Positions 36,500 to 46,173 of a stretch of 64,000 bases of DNA are shown here, in pieces. How positions within the stretch are numbered: position 1 is the first letter of the stretch; every line of letters begins with the position of its first letter. The position numbers were made by a program, and so were the translations under genes. Source of the stretch: an uncultured Candidatus Melainabacteria bacterium. GTDB taxonomy: Bacteria; Cyanobacteriota; Vampirovibrionia; Gastranaerophilales; Gastranaerophilaceae. The notes under the pieces were generated by a model. It made no database searches, was not told the DNA's origin, and worked only from the letters and a program-made list of their open reading frames with translations. The stretch spans positions 62,001 through 126,000 of the forward strand of contig CATKZI010000005.1 in NCBI GenBank assembly GCA_949841365.1. Direction: 5' to 3'.

Positions 36500-37679
36500 G
36501 AGAATACTGTTAATATTATTGCTAATTTCTTCTTCTGCGTATGCAGAAGAAGAAATTTTGCTGGAAAAAACACCTCTTTTTGAAAGCGGTGCAACTGTCG
36601 AAGATGCGATTGAAGCTCCTTTAGACAGTTCTGTTCACCACCATACAAAGTTCTATGATGAGCTTTATAAAAATGCTCATAACGTTTATAACCTTCAAAT
36701 TGAAAACACAAACGTTCCGTCTTGTCTTTTAAAAGAGCCTTTAACACACACATTTGAAAAAGGACCGATTGAAAGCGTTCACCTTTGGGGTGTTGTTCAA
36801 ATGAACAACAGTACAAATTTTGATGAAGGCGATACCGACAACAATTTTAGAGTAGGTCTTATAAATGCTCTTATTGACGGAAAATTCAAAGGCGGTAAGG
36901 AGGATTTCAGGATTATGCTTGATCCGACGCCAACTCATGCCAGAGGATTTTTCCAACAGTTTATACAAGATTTATACGTGGAAACACACAGGATACCGCA
37001 TCATACGGTTTTGGTCGGTAATTCACGTCCCGGTGTCGGAATTGAGGGAGCGCAATCTCCTTATACATTACCTCTGGTAAGCCGTTCTCAAATTTCAAGA
37101 AACCTCGCAAATGTGAGAAAATTCGGGATAAGAGTTCGCGGAGATTATTCACTTGTTGATTACGATTTTGGCGGATACAGTTCAGATACATACTTTAGAG
37201 AATTTTTCCCCGGTGCGGAATTTGACGGCTGGGTAAACTTTAAACCACTTGGCAAAACCAACGGAAAATACGGAAAACTTGTCACAGGGGGCGGTATTGT
37301 ATCAGGTAAAAAACATTCCACAGATTATTTTGTAGCAGGCGCTTATGTCGGCTACGAATACAAAAAGTTATGGATGCGCGCGGAATACGCAAATTCTGAC
37401 GGATCAAACGGTGGAGACGGGCTTACCAATAAAAAACGTCAGGGCTGGTATGCAACAATAGGCTATCATATTACCAAAAAGCTTGAAGCTATATTACGTT
37501 ACGACGAATTTGACCCCGACAAAACTATCAGTAATAACAATAAACGAGAATATACAGCAGGAATTAATTATTACGTAAAAGGACAAGCCCTGAAGCTTAT
37601 CCTCAATTACGTATTCTGTCAAAATCAAGCGTCGCCCGACAGTCATAGAATTATCGTCGGAACGCAGATTGCATTATGA
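36483..37679 (+). CDS. outer-membrane porin-like beta-barrel protein
   Basis: 398 residues. Signal peptide about 1-21 (ends SSAYA). From about 95 on there are alternating strand patterns (VHLWGVVQMN, FRVGLINALIDGKF, FRIMLDPTPTH, FGIRVRGDYSLVDYDFGGYS, GWYATIGYHITKKLEAILRYDEF) and a last strand ending in a hydrophobic residue (IIVGTQIAL), as in phosphate-selective-porin-like barrels. The start lies within the transporter gene, so the two are translated together. It probably gives the same solute an entry through the outer membrane; this is inference. Confidence 0.82.
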   Translation: MITTIKRILLILLLISSSAYAEEEILLEKTPLFESGATVEDAIEAPLDSSVHHHTKFYDELYKNAHNVYNLQIENTNVPSCLLKEPLTHTFEKGPIESVHLWGVVQMNNSTNFDEGDTDNNFRVGLINALIDGKFKGGKEDFRIMLDPTPTHARGFFQQFIQDLYVETHRIPHHTVLVGNSRPGVGIEGAQSPYTLPLVSRSQISRNLANVRKFGIRVRGDYSLVDYDFGGYSSDTYFREFFPGAEFDGWVNFKPLGKTNGKYGKLVTGGGIVSGKKHSTDYFVAGAYVGYEYKKLWMRAEYANSDGSNGGDGLTNKKRQGWYATIGYHITKKLEAILRYDEFDPDKTISNNNKREYTAGINYYVKGQALKLILNYVFCQNQASPDSHRIIVGTQIAL

Positions 37680-38699
37680 TATAACTTTAATCCAGCCTTC
37701 GGGAGCTTCAATTCTGCCCATTTGGATTCCTGTTAATGTGTCATAAAGTTTTTTGGTAATTTCGCCCATTGAATCCATTCCGAAAACAATTTCTTCATCA
37801 CCGTTAACAACTCTGCCAACAGGTGAAAGAACAGCAGCTGTTCCGCAAAGTGCACATTCTTTGAATTCTTTTACTTCCGTGAACGGAATTTCTCTTTCTT
37901 CCGCTTTCAATCCCAAATAGTGTTCTGCAACATACATCAAAGAACGTCTTGTAATTGAAGGCAAGATAGAATCTGATTTCGGAGTAACAACTTTATTATC
38001 TTTAGTTACAAAAATAATATTAGCTCCACCTGTTTCTTCGACTTTGGTTCTTGTTTTAGAATCAAGATACATATTTTCGTTAAAGCCTTTGTTATGAGCG
38101 TCAACAATCGGGTGAAGGCTCATTGCGTAGTTCAAACCTGCTTTGATATGACCTGTACCGCGCGGAGCAGCTCTGTCAAAATCGGGAACTCTCAATGAAA
38201 TCGGCTTCACACCGCCTTTAAAATAAGGCCCTACAGGTGTTGCAAAAATTCTGAATTGGAATTCCTCCGCGGGCTTAACCCCGATTACGGCATTTGAACC
38301 GAACATATAAGGTCTTAAGTACAACGATGCACCCGAACCGTATGGAGGAACAAAATCCAAATTAGCTTTTACGACTTTTTCAACCGCATCAATAAATCTG
38401 TCTTGCGGGAAAACTGCCATCTCAAGTCTTTCGCAGGTATCTGCCATTCTTTGAGCATTTAAATCAGGTCTGAAACAAACTACTTTTCCGTCAACCGTTC
38501 TGTATGCTTTCATGCCTTCAAAACAAGTCTGCGCATACTGCAAAACTCCTGCGCTTTCGTGAAGTGTAACGGTTTCATCAGTTGTTAAAACGCCGTCGTC
38601 CCATTTGCCGTCTTTAAAATTTGAAACATATCTGTAATCGGTTTTTACATAACCAAAACCCAAACTGCTCCAATCAATATCTTTTTTAGCACTAATCAT
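37674..38699 (-). CDS. ilvE: branched-chain amino acid aminotransferase
   Basis: 341 residues from the ATG preceded by GGAGGG; an in-frame ATG 21 bases earlier overlaps that ribosome site. Fold type IV PLP enzyme: QTCFEGMKAYR (about 74-84), RPYMFGSNAVIGV, and the PLP lysine in AGLNYAMSLHP-type region (GHIKAGLNYA, about 185-194), then TVEETGGANI-like KVEETGGANIIFV. It moves amino groups between glutamate and leucine, isoleucine and valine. Convergent with the porin-like gene (6-base overlap); the DXS-like gene precedes it. Confidence 0.94.
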   Translation of the reverse strand: MISAKKDIDWSSLGFGYVKTDYRYVSNFKDGKWDDGVLTTDETVTLHESAGVLQYAQTCFEGMKAYRTVDGKVVCFRPDLNAQRMADTCERLEMAVFPQDRFIDAVEKVVKANLDFVPPYGSGASLYLRPYMFGSNAVIGVKPAEEFQFRIFATPVGPYFKGGVKPISLRVPDFDRAAPRGTGHIKAGLNYAMSLHPIVDAHNKGFNENMYLDSKTRTKVEETGGANIIFVTKDNKVVTPKSDSILPSITRRSLMYVAEHYLGLKAEEREIPFTEVKEFKECALCGTAAVLSPVGRVVNGDEEIVFGMDSMGEITKKLYDTLTGIQMGRIEAPEGWIKVIS

Positions 38700-38720
38700 A
38701 CTTAATCCCTCCGCACTCAT

Positions 38721-40475
38721 TTATATCATGCAAAAATCGGGAAAGCAACTTTTTACATCTTGTGCAATTTGTTCTTTAGTCAGACGGTATCTCTTATAAA
38801 GTTCTTCTAACGGAACTCTGTCGGTAAATTCTTTTTTAGCACCGTAGTTAAGAACTTTCATATCGGAATTTCCGTAAAATCTTGTAATTTTTTCGCCGAA
38901 ACCGCCGTCAAGTTCGCCGTCCTCAAGAGTGATAACGACATCATGGTTTGCTTTCAGATTTTCCAATAATTCTTCGTCGATACCTGTCATAAAGCGCGGA
39001 TTAATAAGTGTTGCATTAATTCCGAGTTCTTTTTTAACCTGTCTGCCAAGTTCAAAGAAATTACCAAGCGCAAGAATTGCAACTTTTTCACCCTGTTCAA
39101 CAACTTTGAATTTATTCAAAACAGAGTAATCCGTATTATCCTTAACTCCAGTTGATACAAGCGGTGTCATAGGAACTCTTATTGCAACGGGGTGTTCGGT
39201 TTGAGCAAGCGACCAATCCAACATTGCAAGATATTCTTCCTTGTTGGTCGGCGCAAGATAAACCATATTCGGAATATTTGACACTAACGGAATATCAAAT
39301 GTGCACAAATGAGTTGCATCAGCACCAGAAATTCCGCCCCAGTAAACAAGCATTGTAACGGGCGAATTGTTCAGACACAAATCCTGCGACATCTGATCAT
39401 AAGTTCTTTGAATAAACGAACTCATAACGGCAAAAATCGGTTTTGCACCGCATTTTGCAAGCGCTGATGAGTATGCAACAGCATGTTCTTCTGCAATACC
39501 TACATCTGTATATTGTCTTCCAAGAGTGTTTCTGAATTCCTTATCAAACCCGAATACCCCCGGAGTTCCCGCATTAATCGCAATAACCGTTTTATCATCT
39601 TTTGTTTTGTCTAAAATATATTGACGTGTAAGAGATGTGTAATTTTCAACAAATTCAACTGGTTCTTTGTTTTCATCCAATGCTCCGGGCATAATCCAGT
39701 GGAAAGCTTCTTTGTTCTGTTCGGCAACTTCAAGCCCGCATCCTTTAACTGTTCTGATATGAACAACTACAGGGTGATTTGAATCTTTAACTTTTTCAAA
39801 AGTTTCAACAAGCTTTTCAACACTGTTGCCTTCATTTACATAATAATAATCAAAGCCTAAAGATTTAAAGAAATTACATTCAGCTTTTCCGTCGGTTTCT
39901 CTCAAAAGTTTCAAGTTATCATACAGTCCGCCGTGGTTTTCCGCAATAGACATATCATTATCGTTAACAATAATAATTATATTGCTGTCCATAGAAGCAG
40001 CATTATCCAAACCTTCCAAAGCCTCGCCGCCACTGAGTGAACCGTCACCAATAAGCGCAAGTACATTACCATTTTCACCTTTCAAATCTCTTGCTTTTGC
40101 AACACCGCATGCAAGCGATACAGAAGTTGAAGTGTGACCGACTTTGAACAAATCGTGTTCGCTTTCCTCAGGTGCAGTGTAGCCTGTATAAACATTATAT
40201 TTATCAGGATTTGTAAAACCTTCTTTACGCCCTGTCAAAATCTTATGCGGATAACATTGATGTGAAACATCAAATACAAATTTATCAACAGGTGAATTGA
40301 ATACATAATGCATTGCAATTGTTGCTTCCACAATACCCAAATTCGGCCCCATGTGTCCGCCTGTTGTATTAACCTTTTTTATAATAAGTTCTCTCATCTC
40401 ATCTGCGAGAGTATTCATTTCGTCAAACGATAATTTTTTCAAATCATCAGGGTTGTTAATTCTGTCTAAAATCAT
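38721..40475 (-). CDS. DXS-like transketolase (1-deoxy-D-xylulose-5-phosphate synthase-like)
   Basis: 584 residues from the ATG with AAAGGAGA before it, shorter than usual DXS (about 620). It keeps GGHMGPNLG (about 35-43), FDVSHQCYPHKILTGR, the thiamine-diphosphate motif IGDGSLSGGEA...NDNDMSI, and catalytic DVGIAEEHAV. The DXS motif DRAG-x-VG...THxG, which holds the substrate phosphate, reads VYWGGISGADATHLC. So it may have a different acceptor. Located before ilvE, 21 bases apart, likely one operon. Confidence 0.8.
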   Translation of the reverse strand: MILDRINNPDDLKKLSFDEMNTLADEMRELIIKKVNTTGGHMGPNLGIVEATIAMHYVFNSPVDKFVFDVSHQCYPHKILTGRKEGFTNPDKYNVYTGYTAPEESEHDLFKVGHTSTSVSLACGVAKARDLKGENGNVLALIGDGSLSGGEALEGLDNAASMDSNIIIIVNDNDMSIAENHGGLYDNLKLLRETDGKAECNFFKSLGFDYYYVNEGNSVEKLVETFEKVKDSNHPVVVHIRTVKGCGLEVAEQNKEAFHWIMPGALDENKEPVEFVENYTSLTRQYILDKTKDDKTVIAINAGTPGVFGFDKEFRNTLGRQYTDVGIAEEHAVAYSSALAKCGAKPIFAVMSSFIQRTYDQMSQDLCLNNSPVTMLVYWGGISGADATHLCTFDIPLVSNIPNMVYLAPTNKEEYLAMLDWSLAQTEHPVAIRVPMTPLVSTGVKDNTDYSVLNKFKVVEQGEKVAILALGNFFELGRQVKKELGINATLINPRFMTGIDEELLENLKANHDVVITLEDGELDGGFGEKITRFYGNSDMKVLNYGAKKEFTDRVPLEELYKRYRLTKEQIAQDVKSCFPDFCMI

Positions 40476-40531
40476 GTTCTCTCCTTTCGTATACAACATT
40501 TTAACCTTGAGAGCAACTATCAGTCAAGAGG

Positions 40532-41881
40532 TTAAATATTTTTCGGAAAAGTCAGAATAAAACCAGTACCCTCTCCGATTTTACTTTCAACGGAAACCTT
40601 TCCGCCGTGAAGCTCGGTAATATTTTTAACTATTGCAAGTCCCAAACCCGTTCCGCCGTTTTTTCGGCTTCCGGATTTATCAATACGGTAAAACTTTTCA
40701 AAAATACGTTCAAGATGATATTTTTCAATACCGACACCGTAATCTTTCACTTTTATAAAAATATTTTTGTCATCTTGGTCGAGAATGACATCAACTTTTT
40801 CCGAGCGCGAATATTTTTGTGCGTTGCTCAAAAGATTTACAACAGCTTGAAACAAAAGCCTTTCATCTCCATATAACTCTAATAAATTATTTGCAAAAAT
40901 ATTTATATCAATATTTTCAAAACAATTTACAGCATCTTTTATAATATCGTTCAAGACAACCCGTTTAAAATCTTTACTTTCATTTAACTTTTCTTCTTCA
41001 AGTTCCGCGAGGCTCAAAATATCGTTGACCAAAACATTTATAAACTTTACCTGAAACTGTATCATATCAAAGCATTCTTTGCTTTGAGCATCTGAAACGG
41101 CATCTTTTTCTTTAATAAGTTCAACTGCCGTATTAATTACGGTTATCGGAGTTTTAATCTCATGCGAAATATTATTGATAAAATCAGTTTTATATTGTTC
41201 CAGCTTTTTGAGTTTATCAATCTGATTTTTTAATCTTTTGGTCATTTTCTTTATTGCAAGGGTTAAGTCCTGCAAAATAGGAACAGATGAAACCTCAATT
41301 TTTGTATCTAAATCTCCGTTTGCAATTTTTATAACACTTCCTTCCAAAGAGTCAAACGGAACACGAATTTTTTGAAAGAAATAAATTAAAGATATCAAAA
41401 ATATCGCAAGACAGCAGGCAAAAAGCAGTAAAATTCTATTTTGCGCCGTTGTTATGCTTTTCAAAACATCATCTTCTGAAATGCTTAATTCAAGATAATA
41501 AGTTTCGCCGTTTATATTATATTCTTTTAAAACCCCTATCATTTTATCTTTTACAGAAGCCGTATATAAATCTATTGAAGTATCCTCATACCCTTTAGAA
41601 GACGCTATCAAATTTTTATTTTTGTCAAAAATTTGGAATTTTACATCTTCACCTGCAAAATCCTCGCAATATTCTCTCAAAACACCATAATTTTTCTCTT
41701 TCAAGTAAGGCATAATAGCCCACTCTATCTGCTTTTGAAAAATTTTCAACTCAGCTTTTTCTTCTTCCATATAAGAAGCATCAAATTGGATTATGTTATA
41801 AAAGGACAACACCGTAAATACAACAATTATCCCCAAAAACCACAAAAGTCTGTATATCCAAAATTTATCTCTTTTATTCAT
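40532..41881 (-). CDS. membrane sensor histidine kinase
   Basis: 449 residues. Membrane helices near 12-30 and 148-168 enclose a periplasmic sensor of about 115 residues. Then a HAMP linker, the H-box NNISHEIKTPITV (His about 238), the N-box LLSNAQKYSR, and the G-boxes DYGVGIEKYHLERIFEKFYR and GGTGLGLAIV. It phosphorylates the OmpR-type regulator encoded just upstream; the two genes overlap by one base. Signal unknown. Third gene of a three-gene operon. Confidence 0.94.
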   Translation of the reverse strand: MNKRDKFWIYRLLWFLGIIVVFTVLSFYNIIQFDASYMEEEKAELKIFQKQIEWAIMPYLKEKNYGVLREYCEDFAGEDVKFQIFDKNKNLIASSKGYEDTSIDLYTASVKDKMIGVLKEYNINGETYYLELSISEDDVLKSITTAQNRILLLFACCLAIFLISLIYFFQKIRVPFDSLEGSVIKIANGDLDTKIEVSSVPILQDLTLAIKKMTKRLKNQIDKLKKLEQYKTDFINNISHEIKTPITVINTAVELIKEKDAVSDAQSKECFDMIQFQVKFINVLVNDILSLAELEEEKLNESKDFKRVVLNDIIKDAVNCFENIDINIFANNLLELYGDERLLFQAVVNLLSNAQKYSRSEKVDVILDQDDKNIFIKVKDYGVGIEKYHLERIFEKFYRIDKSGSRKNGGTGLGLAIVKNITELHGGKVSVESKIGEGTGFILTFPKNI

Positions 41882-42558
41882 TATAATCCCTTCAATTTAT
41901 ATCCTATACCGCGGACCGTTTCAAGTTTCTTGCCTAAATCACCGAGCTTTCTCCGTAAATTCAGTATCTGAACATCAACGGCTCTTTCAGAAACCTCAAA
42001 CCCGTCGTCACCTCGCAAATATGCTAAAAGCTGACTGCGGGAAAATACTCTGTCTATATTCTTTATAAATAACTGCATCAATTCAAATTCAAAATTAGTA
42101 AGTTTTACTTCAACCCCGTCCAAATAAACCGTTCTTGATATATTATCAAGTTCCAAACCCTCATATTTTATAACTTTTTCATCATAGCGTGAAAGGTTTG
42201 CCTCTATACGCGCAAGCAAAATTTTATTATTAAACGGCTTCACAACATAATCCACAGCTCCGCATTCAAAACCTTTCAAAATATCTTCTTCAAGTTTTCG
42301 CGCCGTTATCATAATTACAGGAATATGTTTAAATCTGATATCGTTTTTCAATTTTCTGCAAAATGTAAAACCGTCCATTTCAGGAAGCATTACGTCTAAC
42401 AAAATCAAATCGGGACAATCAGAATTAACCATCTCTAAAGCCTTTACACCGTCAAAAGCTTTTTGAATGTTATAATAACCGCCTGATATCAAAAGCATCT
42501 CAATCAGTCTGTTTAAATGCGGTTCATCTTCAACTATTAAAATCTTACTCTTTTTCAT
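41881..42558 (-). CDS. OmpR/PhoB-family response regulator
   Basis: 225 residues. The receiver domain (about 4-118) has E10-D11-E12, phospho-acceptor in LLLDVMLPEMDG (Asp about 55) and VKPFN (Lys about 105). The winged-helix domain (about 130-223) has LTNFEFELMQLFIKN, VFSRSQLL, RAVDVQILNLRRKLG and TVRGIGYKL. Its start overlaps the phosphoesterase gene by 14 bases and its stop overlaps the kinase start. Confidence 0.95.
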   Translation of the reverse strand: MKKSKILIVEDEPHLNRLIEMLLISGGYYNIQKAFDGVKALEMVNSDCPDLILLDVMLPEMDGFTFCRKLKNDIRFKHIPVIMITARKLEEDILKGFECGAVDYVVKPFNNKILLARIEANLSRYDEKVIKYEGLELDNISRTVYLDGVEVKLTNFEFELMQLFIKNIDRVFSRSQLLAYLRGDDGFEVSERAVDVQILNLRRKLGDLGKKLETVRGIGYKLKGL

Positions 42559-43312
42559 CTATCAACCTTGTATAAACCATATTATCATCAATTTCTATAA
42601 GCTTGCAATACTGCCCGTCAGAAAAATTCTTTGTAACCACATGATAAATTCCGTCCCGAAATTCTTCCCTGTTGGCATGATAATGCCCCGACAATACCGC
42701 AATAACATTTTTATGTTTCTTTAAAAGTTCCAGATATTTTTCGCCCTGATAAATTTCATGCCCTTTTGCTTTTACTTCCAAAAACGGGAAATGCTGTAAT
42801 ATCACAACTCGTTTTGATTTGTTTTTTAAAAGCACCTTATCAAGCCAATCAAGTTCACTATCTCTAAAATATCCGTTTGCTCCAGGGATAACCTCTTTTG
42901 TTCCGTCCATTGCAACAAAAAGAATATCACCTTTTTTAAAGGTATAATTCGATTTGTCACTGTGATAAGCTCCAAGCGTTTTTCTCACCGTTTTCATATA
43001 AGTATTTTTATCAAGCTGCTGCTTGAAAACATCATGATTACCAAGCAAAACATATACGGGCTTATTTATTTTTTTAACTTTAGACAAAAATAATTCTAAA
43101 TCTTCCTTATGCGGTCTGTCGATATTGTCACCCGTAAAAACTACAAAATCCAAATTCGGCATATCATTGATACTTTTAACAAACTCATCAAGATTATGAC
43201 CGTTTTCTTGTGTCGTATGCACATCTGTGACCTGAATAAATCTGATTTCCTTTGCTTTTACGGGTAAAGATAACAAAAACAAACACAAAATTATAAAAGC
43301 TATTCTTTTCAT
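42545..43312 (-). CDS. secreted calcineurin-like metallophosphoesterase
   Basis: 255 residues. Signal peptide about 1-20 (ends PVKA). Metal site motifs are all present: TDVH (about 29-32), FTGDNID, LLGNHD (about 91-96), LQHFP (His about 169) and LSGHYHANREEF (about 208-219). It hydrolyses some phosphoester outside the inner membrane; the substrate is unknown. First gene of an operon with a PhoB-like regulator and kinase, which may suggest phosphate use. The start codon is in the loop of a 12-bp hairpin and has no clear ribosome site. Confidence 0.9.
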   Translation of the reverse strand: MKRIAFIILCLFLLSLPVKAKEIRFIQVTDVHTTQENGHNLDEFVKSINDMPNLDFVVFTGDNIDRPHKEDLELFLSKVKKINKPVYVLLGNHDVFKQQLDKNTYMKTVRKTLGAYHSDKSNYTFKKGDILFVAMDGTKEVIPGANGYFRDSELDWLDKVLLKNKSKRVVILQHFPFLEVKAKGHEIYQGEKYLELLKKHKNVIAVLSGHYHANREEFRDGIYHVVTKNFSDGQYCKLIEIDDNMVYTRLIDEKE

Positions 43313-43329
43313 AATAAAAAAGAATAGCT
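43298..43329 (-). promoter_or_regulatory. hairpin enclosing the phosphoesterase start codon
   Basis: On the minus strand AGCTATTCTTTT (43329-43318) pairs perfectly with AAAAGAATAGCT (43309-43298). The eight-base loop contains the ATG. It is preceded by an A-rich and followed by a T-rich stretch, so it could also terminate the AsmA-like gene upstream. Confidence 0.7.
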
Positions 43330-43354
43330 CTTTATTGTTAATTTTTTGTTAGCA

Positions 43355-46135
43355 TTATTTTAATTTTCTCAAAGAAGAAATAAAGTTGTTATGTTCAACA
43401 TCACCATCAACTTTCGTCATAAATATTTGAGCGCCCTGTTCATTTTCCAATTCAGGCAACTGAGACAATTCAGCTTCATAATAGTGAGCATCGTTTCTGG
43501 TTGTCATCGGCATTCTGTTTGCAAGACTGTTAAGCGAAATATTTCTCAATGCGCCTGCAAAACCTTTATTTTTACTGCTGAATTTTGTATAAATTCTCAA
43601 TGCCGCATCACCGTTTTCAAGGTTGTATTTTCCTGCAATATAAGCACTCAACTGCGGTGCTGATGATTTTATCTGCATTTTTTCAATTATATTATCTTTT
43701 AATTCCAATACCCCTGAAATTCTGTCAAAATTACCGTCAGGTACATTTACCAAATCAGAAAATATTGAAGGGCTGATAGTTGCAATCGGATTTCTGAATA
43801 ATGAAGCAAATTTCAGGACATATTCAACCAAACCTACTTTTTGAATAGTACCGTTCAATACCAAAAATTTAATTGAACCGTTCAGCTTCATACTGTCATC
43901 TGTATTAAGTTCAATAAGCCCGCTTGCCTTGCCCGTAATCTCTTTTTTCAACTGCAAAATAGTTGATGCCATCAAATCAGAATTAACATCTTTTATACCA
44001 AGACGAACAGCATATTTATGTTTTTTCAAATCACAGTTGATTTTTGCGGACGAATGACCTTCCGCAATTTCAAATTTGTTTGAATAAATATTTAGAATAC
44101 TGTTTTTATCAAGCGTCAAAGTTGCTTTCATATCATTGAAATTAATGTCCTGATAATGACCTTTTAAAATATGCAATACACAATCTTCAACGATAAAGTT
44201 TCCTATATCAAATGTCGGAGTATCATCGTCATCATCTTTTGCTTCTCCCGATGGAGCTAAATCCATTTTTTCGCTTGTTATTGCTTCAGAACTTTGATTA
44301 TTTGCAGATGCCATAAATTTTTCAACATCAACATCATCAACTGTTAAATTAATATTTTTAACCACAATTGGGAATTTAAGTTCATTAATCAAACTTCCGT
44401 CAAAATCATAAGCGGAGCGTCTGTATCTTCCGTCAGCAGCCAAATTTAAAAGTCCGTTATCGGTATTCATTTCACCATGTTTTAAGAAAATTCTCTGTGA
44501 AGGTATACGCACTTCATCCATAGTAAGTCTGCCGTCAAGATAAGGATATTTGCCTGCGTTTATATACTGCATTTTACCTGCGATTTTACCGCCTTTAAAG
44601 AGTTTTTGCCCCATAAATACATTCAAAAATTCACTCGGCAAAGGTCTTGGAATTTCAAATCCCATATCTTTAACATCAGGAATTTCTTTTGAACAGTCGA
44701 TATTTCCCGCAAGTTTCAATACAGGCTGAATTTTAGCTCGTTTTTCTTTATCAGGATTATCTGGTGCAATATAATAATCAATTGATTTTATATTAAACAT
44801 CAAATCCTCAAAATGCATATCAGCTTTAAGCATTCTGCGATAATTTGCAGGAGTTAAGGAAGCGCCATCCAATAAAATATCCTGCCCGCTTTTAAGCCCG
44901 AATAACCATTTTAAATCAATTTTGTTATTAACAGATTTGATATCAAGTCTTGTTTTTGTAGAACCGCCTGTCAATTCAACAGGAATTCCGAGAATTTTCG
45001 ACATATAATTCTGTGCAAAATCATTTGTCACAACTGCACGTGCAACAACATTCGTATCAATTGATTTGAGGTAATCTTTTACAGAGCCTTCCATTGTAAT
45101 TTTGTTTTCTGCGCGGTTATTATAATTCCCCTCAAAATCAGAAAGAGTAATTTCATCTTTAGTCATCACAATCTTACCTTTTTCGAGGCGGACGGGAATA
45201 TCTGCAATCGGAACTATTTTACCCGTAAAGTTATTGAGGTTAACAACGCCGTTCAAGTCATTGTTTGAAAGTTTTATATTAAAGTTGAAACTGCCTTTTA
45301 AATCTTTGAAATATGCAAGAGGTTCATTCAGATTGTTTTCCACAATGCCTGAATTAATCAAAGCCAAAACATCGTCCATATCGATTTTGTCAGAGAAAAG
45401 CTCAATATTGAATTTGCTGTTTTTATCAGATTTACCGCTGAAAAATATTTTTGATTTGTTAAATACCAAATAACATTTATCAACCCATAATGCTTTGTCT
45501 TTTATATATACGGTATTTCTGTCTGCGATATTAAAATGAACTTTATCAGAGCCTTTTTTGATATCGGAAGTGATATTAAAATGCACGAAACGAAGTTCTT
45601 TTTGAGTATTGTCGATACTTATGTCATCAGCCTTCAAAGAAACATAAGTTGAAGGTTCAACCTTGTACAAGAACAATGATTTTTTTACATATAACAGTGA
45701 ATCATAAAAATCGAAATTCCAATCGGATTTTTGCTGTTCGGTTTGTTCGCCCTGCGCAAGCGTAGAAAGTCCATTTATATCTACAAAAATATAATCTGCA
45801 CCGAGTTTTTTGACGATAATATTTTTATCAAAAATTTCTTTAAACGAAATTGCGGTGTTGAAATTGTCGACTTGCAAGAGATTTACACCATTGTTCATAA
45901 GCGACAAAGCGTCAACTTTAAATTCCAAATCTGGTGACAAAGAAGTTTTTAAAACAGGATTTTTTATTTGCAAATCCAATCCCATAGTATCATGTAGCGT
46001 TTTTTCCACAAAACTGATTGTTTTTGGGTTTGACACAGCCCATGGCAAAACATTCAAATAGAGAGCGAACGGTACATAACCCAACGCAACTGCTCCCGCT
46101 ATAATTCCAATTGTAAATCTTTTTGATAACTTCAT
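43355..46135 (-). CDS. AsmA-like envelope protein
   Basis: 926 residues. One N-terminal membrane helix (about 8-30), then a very long beta-rich periplasmic region. AsmA-type marks: NPVLKTSLSPDLEFKVDALSL near 59, ISFKEIFDKNIIVKKL, and the C-terminal AsmA domain (about 690-900) with GSIKFLVLNGTIQKVG, FDRISGVLELKDNIIEKMQI and ISSLRKLK at the end. An acidic DDDDD linker near 636. Such proteins are proposed bridges for lipid transport to the outer membrane. Single gene. Confidence 0.85.
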   Translation of the reverse strand: MKLSKRFTIGIIAGAVALGYVPFALYLNVLPWAVSNPKTISFVEKTLHDTMGLDLQIKNPVLKTSLSPDLEFKVDALSLMNNGVNLLQVDNFNTAISFKEIFDKNIIVKKLGADYIFVDINGLSTLAQGEQTEQQKSDWNFDFYDSLLYVKKSLFLYKVEPSTYVSLKADDISIDNTQKELRFVHFNITSDIKKGSDKVHFNIADRNTVYIKDKALWVDKCYLVFNKSKIFFSGKSDKNSKFNIELFSDKIDMDDVLALINSGIVENNLNEPLAYFKDLKGSFNFNIKLSNNDLNGVVNLNNFTGKIVPIADIPVRLEKGKIVMTKDEITLSDFEGNYNNRAENKITMEGSVKDYLKSIDTNVVARAVVTNDFAQNYMSKILGIPVELTGGSTKTRLDIKSVNNKIDLKWLFGLKSGQDILLDGASLTPANYRRMLKADMHFEDLMFNIKSIDYYIAPDNPDKEKRAKIQPVLKLAGNIDCSKEIPDVKDMGFEIPRPLPSEFLNVFMGQKLFKGGKIAGKMQYINAGKYPYLDGRLTMDEVRIPSQRIFLKHGEMNTDNGLLNLAADGRYRRSAYDFDGSLINELKFPIVVKNINLTVDDVDVEKFMASANNQSSEAITSEKMDLAPSGEAKDDDDDTPTFDIGNFIVEDCVLHILKGHYQDINFNDMKATLTLDKNSILNIYSNKFEIAEGHSSAKINCDLKKHKYAVRLGIKDVNSDLMASTILQLKKEITGKASGLIELNTDDSMKLNGSIKFLVLNGTIQKVGLVEYVLKFASLFRNPIATISPSIFSDLVNVPDGNFDRISGVLELKDNIIEKMQIKSSAPQLSAYIAGKYNLENGDAALRIYTKFSSKNKGFAGALRNISLNSLANRMPMTTRNDAHYYEAELSQLPELENEQGAQIFMTKVDGDVEHNNFISSLRKLK

Positions 46136-46173
46136 AATGAAATTATATCACGATTTTATGCTATTATAATATT

